Of a stretch of 64,000 nt of DNA, positions 19,855 through 28,534 are shown in pieces. The position numbers were made by a program, and so were the translations under genes. How positions within the stretch are numbered: the first letter of the stretch is position 1; the number at the start of each line of letters is the position of its first letter. Source of the stretch: Emiliania huxleyi CCMP1516 (lineage: Eukaryota > Haptophyta > Isochrysidales > Noelaerhabdaceae); assembly GCF_000372725.1 (NCBI RefSeq), contig NW_005202427.1, positions 610,995 to 674,994 on the forward strand. The letters are read 5' to 3'. Under the pieces are notes generated by a model, which saw only the letters and a list, made by a program, of their open reading frames with translations, had not been told where the DNA came from and did not search any database.

Positions 19855-19878
19855 GGGGGAGGGGGGGGGGGGGGGGAG
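19855..19878 (+). repeat. Poly-G tract in selenoprotein 5' region
   Basis: A run of about 23 G broken by one A lies about 50 bases upstream of the selenoprotein ATG. Similar runs occur at 22885-22900, 28206-28230, 36582-36600, 49210-49223 and 51115-51135. Confidence 0.7.
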
Positions 19879-19927
19879 CCTCTTCCCAAGAGCACCACTT
19901 GGAGCGCCGCCACTACCACCCAGAGCG

Positions 19928-20455
19928 ATGGTACGACCCCGAGGTTGCATCGGTTCAGCTGTCGCGCTAACTCTCGCCGCGCTCTCGTCGACCAATGCGG
20001 CCGTCGGCGTCGTAAAGTCTTGCCCTGCTTGAGGGCTCGACGCGCTGCCGATGGTGAAAAAATTCCTCAAGTCGCCGGGCGGCGTGGAGCTCTATCCATC
20101 CGTGAACATCGAGTGGATCAAGGGCCATGACCCGACTCTCTACGTGACAGGTGACGGCCCAGCGGAAGAGATCGGACTCGGCAAGTTCAACTACACACAG
20201 CTACACGAACTCTTCGCCCGCAAGTTTGGGCGCGTGGCCTTGCGAGATGAAGCGGCCGGCTCAACCTGGAAAAGGCCGGCTGCGGACGATGCAGGGTCGC
20301 CTGCCGGAGCAGGCAGCAGGAGACTCCTCTTCATGCTGACGGGCGGAGCGATCGTCACAGCGCTCTACGCTGCAGCCGCGCGGCGCTCTCGCGCCCGCGG
20401 CGGCTGGGACGCAGCGAACGACGAAGACGAGCTGAAGCAACGGCTCACGGCATGA
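19928..20455 (+). CDS. Sep15/SelM-like selenoprotein with CPAU motif
   Basis: ATG 19928; frame ends TGA 20453-20455. An in-frame TGA at 20030-20032 (codon 35) sits in SCPA-U-GLDALP, a C-x-x-U redox motif at the place where Sep15 and SelM carry theirs. Residues 1-25 are a signal peptide (GSAVALTLAALSSTNAA). After the TGA, LP.VKKFLKS, GGVELYPSVNIEWIKGHDP, AEEIGLGKFNY and ARKFGR follow the Sep15/SelM thioredoxin-like pattern (LP.V..F..S, LY..v.i.yi.G.DP.L). A C-terminal membrane segment (RLLFMLTGGAIVTALYAAAA) with a basic stop, and an acidic tail, anchor it. So it is an ER redox protein, anchored in the membrane. If TGA were a stop, the product would be a 34-residue secreted peptide and the conserved domain would lie in the 3' UTR, which is unlikely. 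Confidence 0.82.
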
Positions 20456-20707
20456 GCCGGTCGCGTCACTCGTGCGCGCTCTCTGTCTTCTTCTGCGCGT
20501 TTGCGTCGTTGACGATTGTGTGCGTGCAGTATTTGAGCGCTGAGCCGGTCCGTCGGTTCGCGTCTCCGCGCAAGTCTCCGCGCGCGCGACACTGCGGCCG
20601 CACGTGCGCACACGCGCACGCACGGACACACACAGGCGCGTGGCCGGGTGGGCCAGTGGCCCGTGCGCTCGTGTCGACACGCCGCCGCCGGGCGTCAGGC
20701 GTGTGCG

Positions 20708-20775
20708 GCTGCGCGCTCGGTGACCGCGTGTGTCATTTCAAGGAAAAAGCCCGTATGCCTGACCGCCACGACGTC
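20708..20775 (+). ncRNA. Possible SECIS-like stem-loop
   Basis: About 255 bases past the selenoprotein stop, TGAC (20721) and TGAC (about 20760) bracket a 7-pair helix (GCGTGTG with CGTATGC, two or three G-U pairs) around an A-rich loop containing AAGGAAAAAG. The layout recalls a SECIS quartet with apical AA. However, the spacing from the quartet to AA is about 16 rather than 10-13, and the lower stem is weak. Offered as a candidate only. Confidence 0.22.
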
Positions 20776-22753
20776 ACCCTCCCGCAGAGCTCAGGTTGCC
20801 GCTGCGAACGATGCGGCGCGTCACGCCGTCCGGCGGCGGCGCGGTGCCCGACGTCATCCTGCGCAGCAAGAGCTCCGCGGCCGGCCTCTGCCCCGCCCGC
20901 AGCAGCGCGCCAAGCGCCGCGTTGTAGCAAGCCGTGTCCACGTCCGCCGCGCCTGCCGAGGCGAGCAGCCGCGCCGCCTCCCTCCACTGGCCCGCGCGGC
21001 CGTACGCCGCGATCGCCGAGCAGCGCGCCTTCGCGTCGAGGCGAGGGGCGGACCTGCCCGGCCCGCCCTGCCCGCGCAGCTCGGCGAGGAGATCGCTCGT
21101 CATCTCGGCGTCGCCGACGCGGGCGCACGCGGCGAGGGCGGCCGAGAGGGCGGGCTGGTCCAGAGCGAACGGGCTCCCCCCTCCCTCCCGCCCCCCCTCC
21201 CGCCCTCCCCCCTCCCCGTCCGCCCGCCCGCCCGCCGCTGCGCCGCCCCCTTGCGCTCGCAGCGAGCGGAGGAGGGCGAGGCCGCGCTCGGGCGTCCCCG
21301 CCCGCGTGCAGGCGGCGATGGCTGCGCCGACGTGCCTTGCGCTCGGCTCGACGCCCAAGCCGGGCAGCGAGCCCACCAGCGACACCGCCTCGCTCGCCGC
21401 GCCGGCGGCGGCGCAAACCTCGAGCACGACAGAGGCGCAGTGATGATGATGATGATAATAATAATAATAGTAATAATGATGATAATAGCAAACCTCGAGC
21501 ACGACAGAGGCGCAGTGATGATGATAATAATAATAATAATAGTAATAATGATGATAATAGCAAACCTCGAGCACGGCAGAGGCGCAGTGATGATGATGAT
21601 GATCATAATCATAATAGTAATAATGATGATAATAGCAAACCTCGAGCACGGCAGAGGCGCAGTGCGCGTCGGGGCGCGGCCGCGCGAGGGGTGTGGGAGG
21701 GCGGCCTCCTCGCGGCTGGCGGCGACGGCCCGACGACCCGCCCCCCGCCTCCCCGGCCCCGCCTCTGCCCGCCCCGCCTCTGCCCGCCTCGCCTCTGCCC
21801 GCCTCGCCTCTGCCCGCCTCGCCTCTGCCCGCCTCGCCTCTGCCCGCCCCGCCTCTGCCCGCCTCGCCTCTGCCTGCCGCCCCGCCCGCCGCCAGCTCGC
21901 TAAAGAGAGCGATCGCCTGCGGGGTCCGAGGCAGGCGCGTCGGAGAGGGTCGGAGAGGGTCGGAGAGGGCCGGGGAGGGCCGGGGAGGGTCCGGGAGGGT
22001 CGGAGAGGGTCGGAGAGGGCCGGGGAGGGCCGGGGAGGGTCCGGGAGGGTCGGAGAGGGTCGGAGAGGGTCGGAGAGGGCCGGGGAGGGTCCGAGACAGC
22101 GTCAGCGCGGCGCGGCCTCTCCTCTCGCCGCGACGCGGTGGGAGAGGCGAGGAGGAGGAGGAGGAAGAGGAGGGGGCAGGAGGAAGGAGAGGAGGCGAGG
22201 GGAGGAGGAGGAGGAGGGGGCAAGGGGCAGCGAGGGCGAGGGCAAGAGTTTCAAGGAGAGTGTGATGTCTCGCCTCGTCCACACGCCCGTCTTTGCGGTG
22301 CGCGCAGATGGCGGCGCAGTAAGCGTGCGCCTAACAAGGACGCGCACTCGGGCGTATCATGAGTCCGGCTCGGTCATAGCCAAGGCGCGGCAGGCGCGCG
22401 CCGACGGCGGCATCCCTCGCTCCGCCATCTCGCGCAACAAGCCCACCGCCTCGCCCGTCTCGCCTGTCATCTCGGGTCATCTCGGGTCATCTCGGGTGAT
22501 CTCGCGCAGCACGCCCCCCCCNNNNNNNNNNNNNNNNNNNNNNNNNNNNNNNNNNNNNNNNNNNNNNNNNNNNNNNNNNNNNNNNNNNNNNNNNNNNNNN
22601 NNNNNNNNNNNNNNNNNNNNNGTACCGGAACGGTCGTGGCGCGTCGCCGCGGTAGTGGGCGTCGCAAAAGGTGACTCAACCGGGACGCTGGCGGCCGGGA
22701 CGTGCTCGCGGCACTGCGCCGCGAGAAGGTCGTAGCCGTCACGCACGTAGTCC
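20774..22753 (-). CDS. Second PPR-repeat protein, interrupted by an assembly gap
   Basis: Stop at 20774-20776; a possible ATG at 22751-22753 (MDYVRDGYDLLAAQ). PPR-type hairpins are clear at both ends: TGEAVGLLREMAERGMPP just left of the gap, and PQAIALFSELAAGG, EAVSLVGSLPGLGVEP, AAIAACTRAGTPERGLALLRS, AALAACARVGDAEMTSDLLA, DTACYNAALGALLRAGQRP towards the C-terminus. PPR proteins bind organellar RNA. The gap at 22522-22621 removes part of the N-terminal region. Introns or low-complexity inserts lie at 21419-21640, 21760-21890 (CCTCTGCCCGCCTCG-like units) and 21930-22100 (GGAGAGGGTCC-like units). Confidence 0.65.
21419..21640 (-). other. 222-base triple tandem-duplication intron with GAT/AAT filler
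   Basis: Four copies of an exon piece beginning GCAAACCTCGAGCACG (plus strand, at 21413, 21488, 21560 and 21635) alternate with GAT/AAT triplet runs. Periods are 75, 72 and 75. The GT-AG intron (CTCGAG|GTTTGC in first and last copies) is 222 bases, the exact sum. All periods are multiples of three, so unspliced RNA would stay open, adding His/Tyr-rich repeats. Confidence 0.65.
22522..22621. other. Assembly gap (100 N)
   Basis: A run of exactly 100 N preceded by a C-run; inside the second PPR gene. Confidence 0.99.
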
Positions 22754-22943
22754 ATGCAGCAAGAAGAAGGAGTCCATCTTCTTGTTTCCCATATGGTTTT
22801 TAGGCCCGGTCACTATCAGTGTTGTGCGCTGCTCCATTACATTGCTTTTGTGACTCATCGAGGGCTGCCGGGAATTGCCGCCGGGGGGGGGGGGGGGGGG
22901 GCTGTGACGTCACGCGTGCGTGACGTTTCCAATACTGGTCCGA

Positions 22944-23887
22944 ATGGCCAGGGCCCGTGCCCTCTGCGGCCTGCTGCTCGCCGCGAGCGCGGTCTCCCGT
23001 CCGGCGCAGCCGATGCTCACCTACGTGACGCTGTGGAAGGACCAGATGAAGCCTTGGGGGCTCGACCCTGACGCGAATCCCGACGCGCTCAGCGCGTGGC
23101 TCGTATCAGCTGGATCCAAAGTCAGTCTTGAACCTGTTAAAACGTGTGTGTAAGACTCGCGCCCATTGTGTGTGTAAGCATTGTGGAATTCACACCTCCG
23201 CCGACCAGAGTAGTTAGAACCCGGCGGCCAAAAAGAATTTTACAACAACTCCCTCGCACAACACTGGGCACAGGACTGGGCCAAAAAGAAGAAAAAAAAG
23301 AATTTTACAAGGCACAAGGCAGCGCGCGGGAGCGGAGGCCATCCCCGCCGGGAGGAGCACACACACACTTCAGTCTTCACCCTGTGAGTGTGCTCTGTGT
23401 GGCGTCTCTTGCGGCTTGCGCGGCGCGGGCGGCACTGCGGCGAAGGATACTCAACGAAAATAAAGGCCCGTGGCGCGGGCGTGAGTCACGTGATGATCTC
23501 GGCGAGCTGGGCGGACGTCGAACCGAAGGAGGGCGCGTTCGACCTCGCGCCGCTGCGGCGGCTGATCGGCAAGATCGGCCAGAAGGGTCTGCTGTCGATG
23601 GTGGTGCTCGACGCGTTTCGCTCGGTGTCCACTTCCCTTGGCGAGATGGCGAGGTCTCCCCAGCAGCGGCAGCCTGTGCTTTCTCTGCCTTCTTCTTTGC
23701 CGCCTTTGCAATGGTCCCTGCTCGGACCCTGCACTGCCCTATCCCGCGCTCTGCCGCTCTGCCGCAGAGCCAGTCGGGGGGCGCAGGAGACGCGCGCGTG
23801 GCCTCTTTCCCGCGCTGGATCGCCAATCAGCAGCCCGAGGCGCTTGTCGTCGTGCCGTTCGCGAGGCGGAAGGTGGTGTTTGCGCAC
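22944..23887 (+). CDS. Secreted glycoside-hydrolase-like protein, 5' part only
   Basis: Exons 22944-23120, 23466-23624 and 23768 to about 23887 join in phase (donors GTCAGT and GTGTCC; acceptors ATAAAG and CCGCAG). The product starts with a signal peptide (ALCGLLLAASAVS). It continues AGVSHVMISASWADVEPKEG and FDLAPLRRLIGKIGQKGL, then LSMVVLDAFR. The order S/W-x-D-V/x-EP-x-x-G, F-D, then 'l.mvlDafR' recalls the early strands of TIM-barrel glycoside hydrolases such as GH2/GH42-like proteins. No catalytic acid is visible because the later strands are missing: within 100 bases the coding signal switches to the other strand. Either distant exons follow or the copy is truncated. Confidence 0.45.
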
Positions 23888-23939
23888 GTGATATTGGGAA
23901 GGCCCGGAGGGACGACCACGTGCATGGGCTGGGCGGGCT

Positions 23940-24115
23940 CGCTGCCTTAACAATGGTATTGTTGGTGAGGATGACGTCCCTCCAGCCGAGGTCACCCTCG
24001 AGCCATTCCTGCTCATTGTACACATGGAGTCTATGCGCGCGCTCGACCAGATTGCCGTGGTAGGCGAGTCCGATCGCCTTGAGAAGACCCACATCCTCGA
24101 GAAGCCGTCATGGAA
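23940..24115 (-). CDS. Beta-helix-like exon, isolated
   Basis: On the minus strand this reads VGLLKAIGLAYHGNL, VERAHRLHVYNEQEW and WRDVILTNNTIVKAA. The last phrase resembles one rung of a right-handed parallel beta-helix (pectate-lyase or polysaccharide-lyase type). No matching exons are recognised on either side; upstream is a Pro/Arg-rich low-complexity stretch (24170-24340). It faces the glycoside-hydrolase exons head to tail, as if a carbohydrate-active gene had been rearranged. Confidence 0.35.
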
Positions 24116-24359
24116 TGATTGTTGCGCACGACGCTCGACGGCCCCCGCCGACGAGCGCCGTTCGAACTTCGCCAGATTCAAATCGTACTCGTACCCTTGT
24201 CCTTGTCCTTTCTCTTGCTCTTGCCCTTGCTCTTGCCCTTGCCCATGCCGCTCGGCCTGTTTCTCCTCCGCGTTGGCCGGCCGGGGCCGGGGCCGGGGCC
24301 GGGGCTGGGCCGCTTGGGCTGGGGCTGGAGCTTGCGCGCAGCACGAGTGCGCTGAAGGG

Positions 24360-24430
24360 AGGGGGGGGAGGGATGGCCAGAGGGGGTGGCCAGAGGGGAT
24401 GGCCAGAGAGGATGGCCAGAGGGGTGGACT
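24360..24430 (+). repeat. GATGGCCAGAGGG minisatellite
   Basis: Five to six units of about 13 bases (GATGGCCAGAGGG). The reverse-complement motif recurs as a short array at 53783-53835. Confidence 0.7.
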
Positions 24431-25756
24431 GTCGCGCCACACAGAGTCGGGTCATTAGAGGTTAGCGGAGTGCCTGAGTCCATCTCTCGGGGTGTACCTT
24501 ACTGGGTGTAATACTGACTGTTCTGCTTTGCTATCGCTCCCACTTTTTAAAAAGCCCCAAGAGGATCATGTTTAATCATTACGCTGTTAGTATGCACGTC
24601 TCGTCCCCTAACACCTGTGAGCGCCGCGGCGCGCCGCAGAGAAGTACACGCTTTCCAGCATGTCCCCAAGACACGAGAAAGGCAGAGGCAAATCCCATTC
24701 CATCTCTGTTTCAAGGGTTGTAGGGAGCGATGGCTTTTGACAGCCGTGGGCGTGAGCGGGCCCAGAGAGGGGTGGTGGGGCAGGCAGGGTGACGCGGCGA
24801 TGCATGTGGAGACGCGATGCGTGCAGCCAAAGTAAGAGGAAGGACTCGTGGTCGCGTTCTGCGCGTTGCACATCATACTGTGCATGGTTGTCGTCGTTGC
24901 TGCTGTCGCTCTACCCTATCGTTCGTGTCCGGGCAATTCACCACTCATTCTGTCCAGGCTCCGGGGAGGGTTCCAGCGGCGAGGAAGCGCAGGCATCGCC
25001 AGGGTAGCCGAAACCAGCCTCAAAACAAGCCAGTTGGCAGACGCTGCCGGCAGTCCACAGGTCGCTCTTGCTGCAGTAGGTCTCGATGCCGTACCCCCAC
25101 GAGCAATCCAGTCCTTTCTTTGTCATCCAGGCACTTCGGTGGCACAGCTAGCTTCGGGTAGGCGGCTCAGCGCGAAGTGTCCCTGGGCGCTCCTACCAGA
25201 CTTCGAGTACCAGGCAGAGGGAATCGCGCCCCCGGTGTCCCCGTGCTCAAGCGCTTTTTGGAGAGCTCTCATCTTTGGACTGAGGACGGGGAGTTGCCGG
25301 TCTTTTATGCTGCTCATGACGTCCTCGTGCGCCTGCGGCCTGGCTGAATGTCTCAGAGGCTGCCGGCACCGCCTGCGGATATGCTTGTGTTGGTTGATTT
25401 TCGTTGACTGGTTAGTGGGTTTTGTGGGTCGTTTGAGGTTTGTGGCTCACTGGCTCCGTTCTCGGCGTCCTTTATACTTACGCCATGGCACGGAGCCTGC
25501 GCAGGGGTGTTGGGCCTCTCTCTCTCTTTGGAGTACCGAGCGGGGGAGGGTGAGGGACGAAGGAATCGGGGCTCCGTTCTTATTAAACTTGTTTTTTTGG
25601 GAAACCTCTCCTCGAACGCAGAGGCAAACCGGCCCAGAGAAAGAAGAATCTTAAAATACAAGCCTCTCTCACAGCACACTGGCACGACAAGGGCGCAGAC
25701 TGGCGTACGCGGACTGGCAGAGAAAGAAGAAACTCGCGGGAATAGCATCACTCAAA
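24430..25756. other. Region with a kinase-like fragment on the minus strand
   Basis: No complete gene. On the minus strand at 24938-25126, YCSKSDLWTAGSVCQLACFE resembles the 'y..ksDvWslG..l.el' stretch of protein kinases. An upstream minus frame (25123-25317) has SAQGHFALSRLPEAS, loosely like an activation segment, but without DFG. I read this as a possible decayed kinase piece. The plus frame 24848-25654 begins hydrophobically but has no family resemblance. Confidence 0.25.
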
Positions 25757-27886
25757 ATGCTGGATCAAGCCCCGCGGCCGCTGGCAGACAGGGCGGTCCA
25801 CCAGGCGACAGAGGAGGTGAAGGCGACGGCGGCAAAGGCGGCGCCGAGGGAGGCGGTGGTGGAGCGCTGCTCGCGCGGCGGCTCGGTGGCGGCGTCGCGC
25901 TCCTCGCTCGGCTCGACTGCAGTCCTCACGCGGTGGTACTTGAAGTACCTGGGGAAGAGCGGCGCCGGCGAAGCGCTTGTCGGTGTCGAGGGCTGGCGCG
26001 CGGACCAGCCGGGCGACACCGCAGTGGACGGCAAGCCGTGGCACTCGTCTGCGATCCGGCTGCGTGTCGACGCTCGGACGCTGCGCACCGCGAGCGGATC
26101 GACCTACGTCCTGAGCGGTCCGATGTGGACGGAGCCGTGCCTCGCGGCCGGCTTTTCGCCACAGATGGTGGACGCCTTCTCCGACGGCTTCCCTGCCTGC
26201 TGGCAGTCCGCCTACACACTGCCGGGCGAGGACGGGTCGGCTGCAGCCGCGCCGGCGCCCGTGCCACCGCAGCCTCCGCCTCGCACACCAGCGGATGCGC
26301 GTTCGGCGGCCGTGGCTGCGGCGGCGAGAGGGGAGGCGGCGCAGGCGGCGGGACGTGCCGAGGTACCGGAGGCGGCGGCGCCGTCCGGGAAGCTGGAGGA
26401 GGAGCGACGGCGGGCGGCCGACGCGGCGGCGGCAGAGACGAGGGCGGCAGAGGCGGGCTCTGAGCCGGCGGACGAGCGGGCGCCGGAGCCGGCGGCAGTG
26501 GAGGTGGTGGCGGCGGCGGAGGGAGGCGGTGACGGAGAGGGGGGCGAAGCCGGGGCGGCAGAGGTGGCAGGGGCGGAGGTTGCGCAGGCGTCCTCCCAAG
26601 CTAAGGCGCAGGCAGGGAGGGCGCGGCCGCAGGCGGCGAGGGAGCGCCCTGCACGCAAGCGAGTCGGCGTCAGCCGCTTCTGCCCCGGCCCCACGGCGTC
26701 GCCCGCCCCGCCACCCAAGCGGAGGCGGGCAGCGCAGGCAGCGCAGGCAGCGCAGGCAGCGCAGGCAGCGCAGGCAGCGCAGGCAGCGTCTCCAGAGGCG
26801 GAGCTGTCACCGGCACCGGCGCCGCCCCGTGCTGCAGCAAGGTGCCGCAGCGGCGCCTCCCCCCCCCCACCTTTCCCACCTCCACCCTCACGCCCACCCT
26901 CACGCCCCCGCCCTCCCGCCATCGCACCCTCTCCCCGCCGGCCCGCCCGTCGCAGGAAGAGCTTCGCCGTCGGCTGCCTCGTGCGCGTGCTGCGCGAGCA
27001 GCAGCGCGGGCAGGTGGCCGAGGTGGCCGAGGTGGCGCACGGGTGGGTCAAGCTGCGGCTCGGGGGGCAGCTCCTCTCCTTCCGCCCGCGGGAGCTCGAG
27101 GCCTCGAGCGGCGGCACGGAGATGGGCGCCGGAGGGCGCTGCGGCGAGGCGGCGGCGCCTGCTGGCTGGAACGGGTCCGAGGCGAGGGCCGGGGCGAGGG
27201 CCGGGCGGGGAGGTGGACACTTCCAGGACCCGTCCTTGACCTGCCCGAGACATGTCCCGCAGGCGTGGTCGGGCGGGGAGCTGCAGCAGCTGCGCGAGGC
27301 CCACTTCGAGATCTCCCCCGAGGCGGTCGACTTTTGGGAACAAGTCGCGCGCCGCGTCGGCCGGAGCGTGCAAGAGTGCACCGCCGAGTTCTACCGGCAG
27401 CACCCGACGCCAGGGCGGCAGAGGCGGAGGCGCTCCTCGCCCGCGCCAGGGGTGCCGCCGCCGCCGAGCGGGCTCCACCCCGACTTGCTGCAAGCCTCGC
27501 CGTGGCGCAGCGGCGCGTCCGCCGCCGACGAGGGCGAGGAGAGCGACGGCGGCGAGGGAGGCGTGTTGCGGTCCATCAGCGCGACGAGCCGCTCCCAGGC
27601 GCCTCGCCGCTCCCGCCCCACCCCGCCGCCCCACCCGCCCCCTCACCGCCCCGGCTCGCCCCAGATCGGAGACTACGCCCAGAAGGTCAAGGCCAAGCAG
27701 CTCAAAGGCCGGGCGACAGCCGCTTTCCGGGCCGGCCGCGCGCCAGCCAAGCGGCGCCGATCGGCGGCGGCGGCGGCGGAGGGAGCTGCCCCCGTGGCGT
27801 GTGCGCCGCAGCGCACAGACGGGGACGACGAGGACGACGAGGACGACGAAGACGACGAGGACGAGGACGTCTATTTCGACGAGTAG
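25757..27886 (+). CDS. KNL2/M18BP1-like protein (SANTA and SANT/Myb domains)
   Basis: A 709-residue frame with ATG at 25757. Residues about 55-151 form a SANTA domain: LTRWYLKYL, VEGW, WHSSAIRLRVD, GSTYVLSGPM and DGFPACWQ. A long Ala/Glu region with an (AAQ)n run (26728-26790) follows, then a Tudor/KOW-like segment (FAVGCLVRVL, GQVAEVAEVAHGWVKLRL). A SANT/Myb domain at about 502-550 (WSGGELQQLREAHF, FWEQVARRVG, SVQECTAEFYRQH) comes next. The end is basic, then strongly acidic (DDEDDE..DVYFDE). SANTA plus SANT is the hallmark of KNL2/M18BP1, which licenses CENP-A deposition at centromeres. An intron may lie between about 27130 and 27261 (acceptor CCCGCAG); the frame is open through it. It suggests a CENP-A-type centromere in this organism. 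Confidence 0.85.
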   Translation: MLDQAPRPLADRAVHQATEEVKATAAKAAPREAVVERCSRGGSVAASRSSLGSTAVLTRWYLKYLGKSGAGEALVGVEGWRADQPGDTAVDGKPWHSSAIRLRVDARTLRTASGSTYVLSGPMWTEPCLAAGFSPQMVDAFSDGFPACWQSAYTLPGEDGSAAAAPAPVPPQPPPRTPADARSAAVAAAARGEAAQAAGRAEVPEAAAPSGKLEEERRRAADAAAAETRAAEAGSEPADERAPEPAAVEVVAAAEGGGDGEGGEAGAAEVAGAEVAQASSQAKAQAGRARPQAARERPARKRVGVSRFCPGPTASPAPPPKRRRAAQAAQAAQAAQAAQAAQAASPEAELSPAPAPPRAAARCRSGASPPPPFPPPPSRPPSRPRPPAIAPSPRRPARRRKSFAVGCLVRVLREQQRGQVAEVAEVAHGWVKLRLGGQLLSFRPRELEASSGGTEMGAGGRCGEAAAPAGWNGSEARAGARAGRGGGHFQDPSLTCPRHVPQAWSGGELQQLREAHFEISPEAVDFWEQVARRVGRSVQECTAEFYRQHPTPGRQRRRRSSPAPGVPPPPSGLHPDLLQASPWRSGASAADEGEESDGGEGGVLRSISATSRSQAPRRSRPTPPPHPPPHRPGSPQIGDYAQKVKAKQLKGRATAAFRAGRAPAKRRRSAAAAAEGAAPVACAPQRTDGDDEDDEDDEDDEDEDVYFDE

Positions 27887-28534
27887 GCTGGCGCGGAGTG
27901 TAGTACGCGACGCCGCCTCGGCGCAACGGCAACCACACACATGATCGCCCCTGCGGACCGCGACCGCGAAGCGATGGCGTCTCAGGAGGGGTCTAGCCGC
28001 CCGCGAGAACGCAGATCGAGGGGAACCGCGCACGCTAGAGAAAATATTTCTCGAAAATGTCCAGCGCACACTGCACACATATCACAAGATCGCTTTCGAC
28101 GTTTCGACTTTCGTTCGGCGTTCGCGCCGGCCCGGCGGCCGGCGCGCCGTGCACGCGTCGCCGAGTCGCCGTCGCCCCGCCCGCGTGCGCGGACTTCAAG
28201 GGAAGGGGGGGGGGGGGGGGGGGGGGGGGGCTCCTTATCACCCATCTCCACCTGTGAGGTGTTCGTATCTGTTGCTATTTGTTCACACGCATGTCGCGAC
28301 CCCCACACAAGAGAGACACGGCACAGGCATCCTTGCCAGACTCGTGTCTCGAGACTGCACAAACGGCAGACACCATAACATTGAATTAAAGGGGAGAGGG
28401 GCGTTAATGGCCCGTCCATCATGCGCACGTTACGTGAACCTGGTCTGACCCGCCTGCGGCGCCCGTACGAGGGCCAATAGAGCTAAGAGCGGAGGTGAAG
28501 GTCTCCTCCGAGGGATACAGGCCCGCCTGTACGT
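27887..28534. other. Intergenic region with 25-base poly-G tract
   Basis: No gene recognised. A run of G at 28206-28230 is the longest homopolymer in the window. A hairpin ACAGGC/GCCTGT lies at about 28518-28531 near the 3' end of the following minus-strand gene. Confidence 0.5.
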
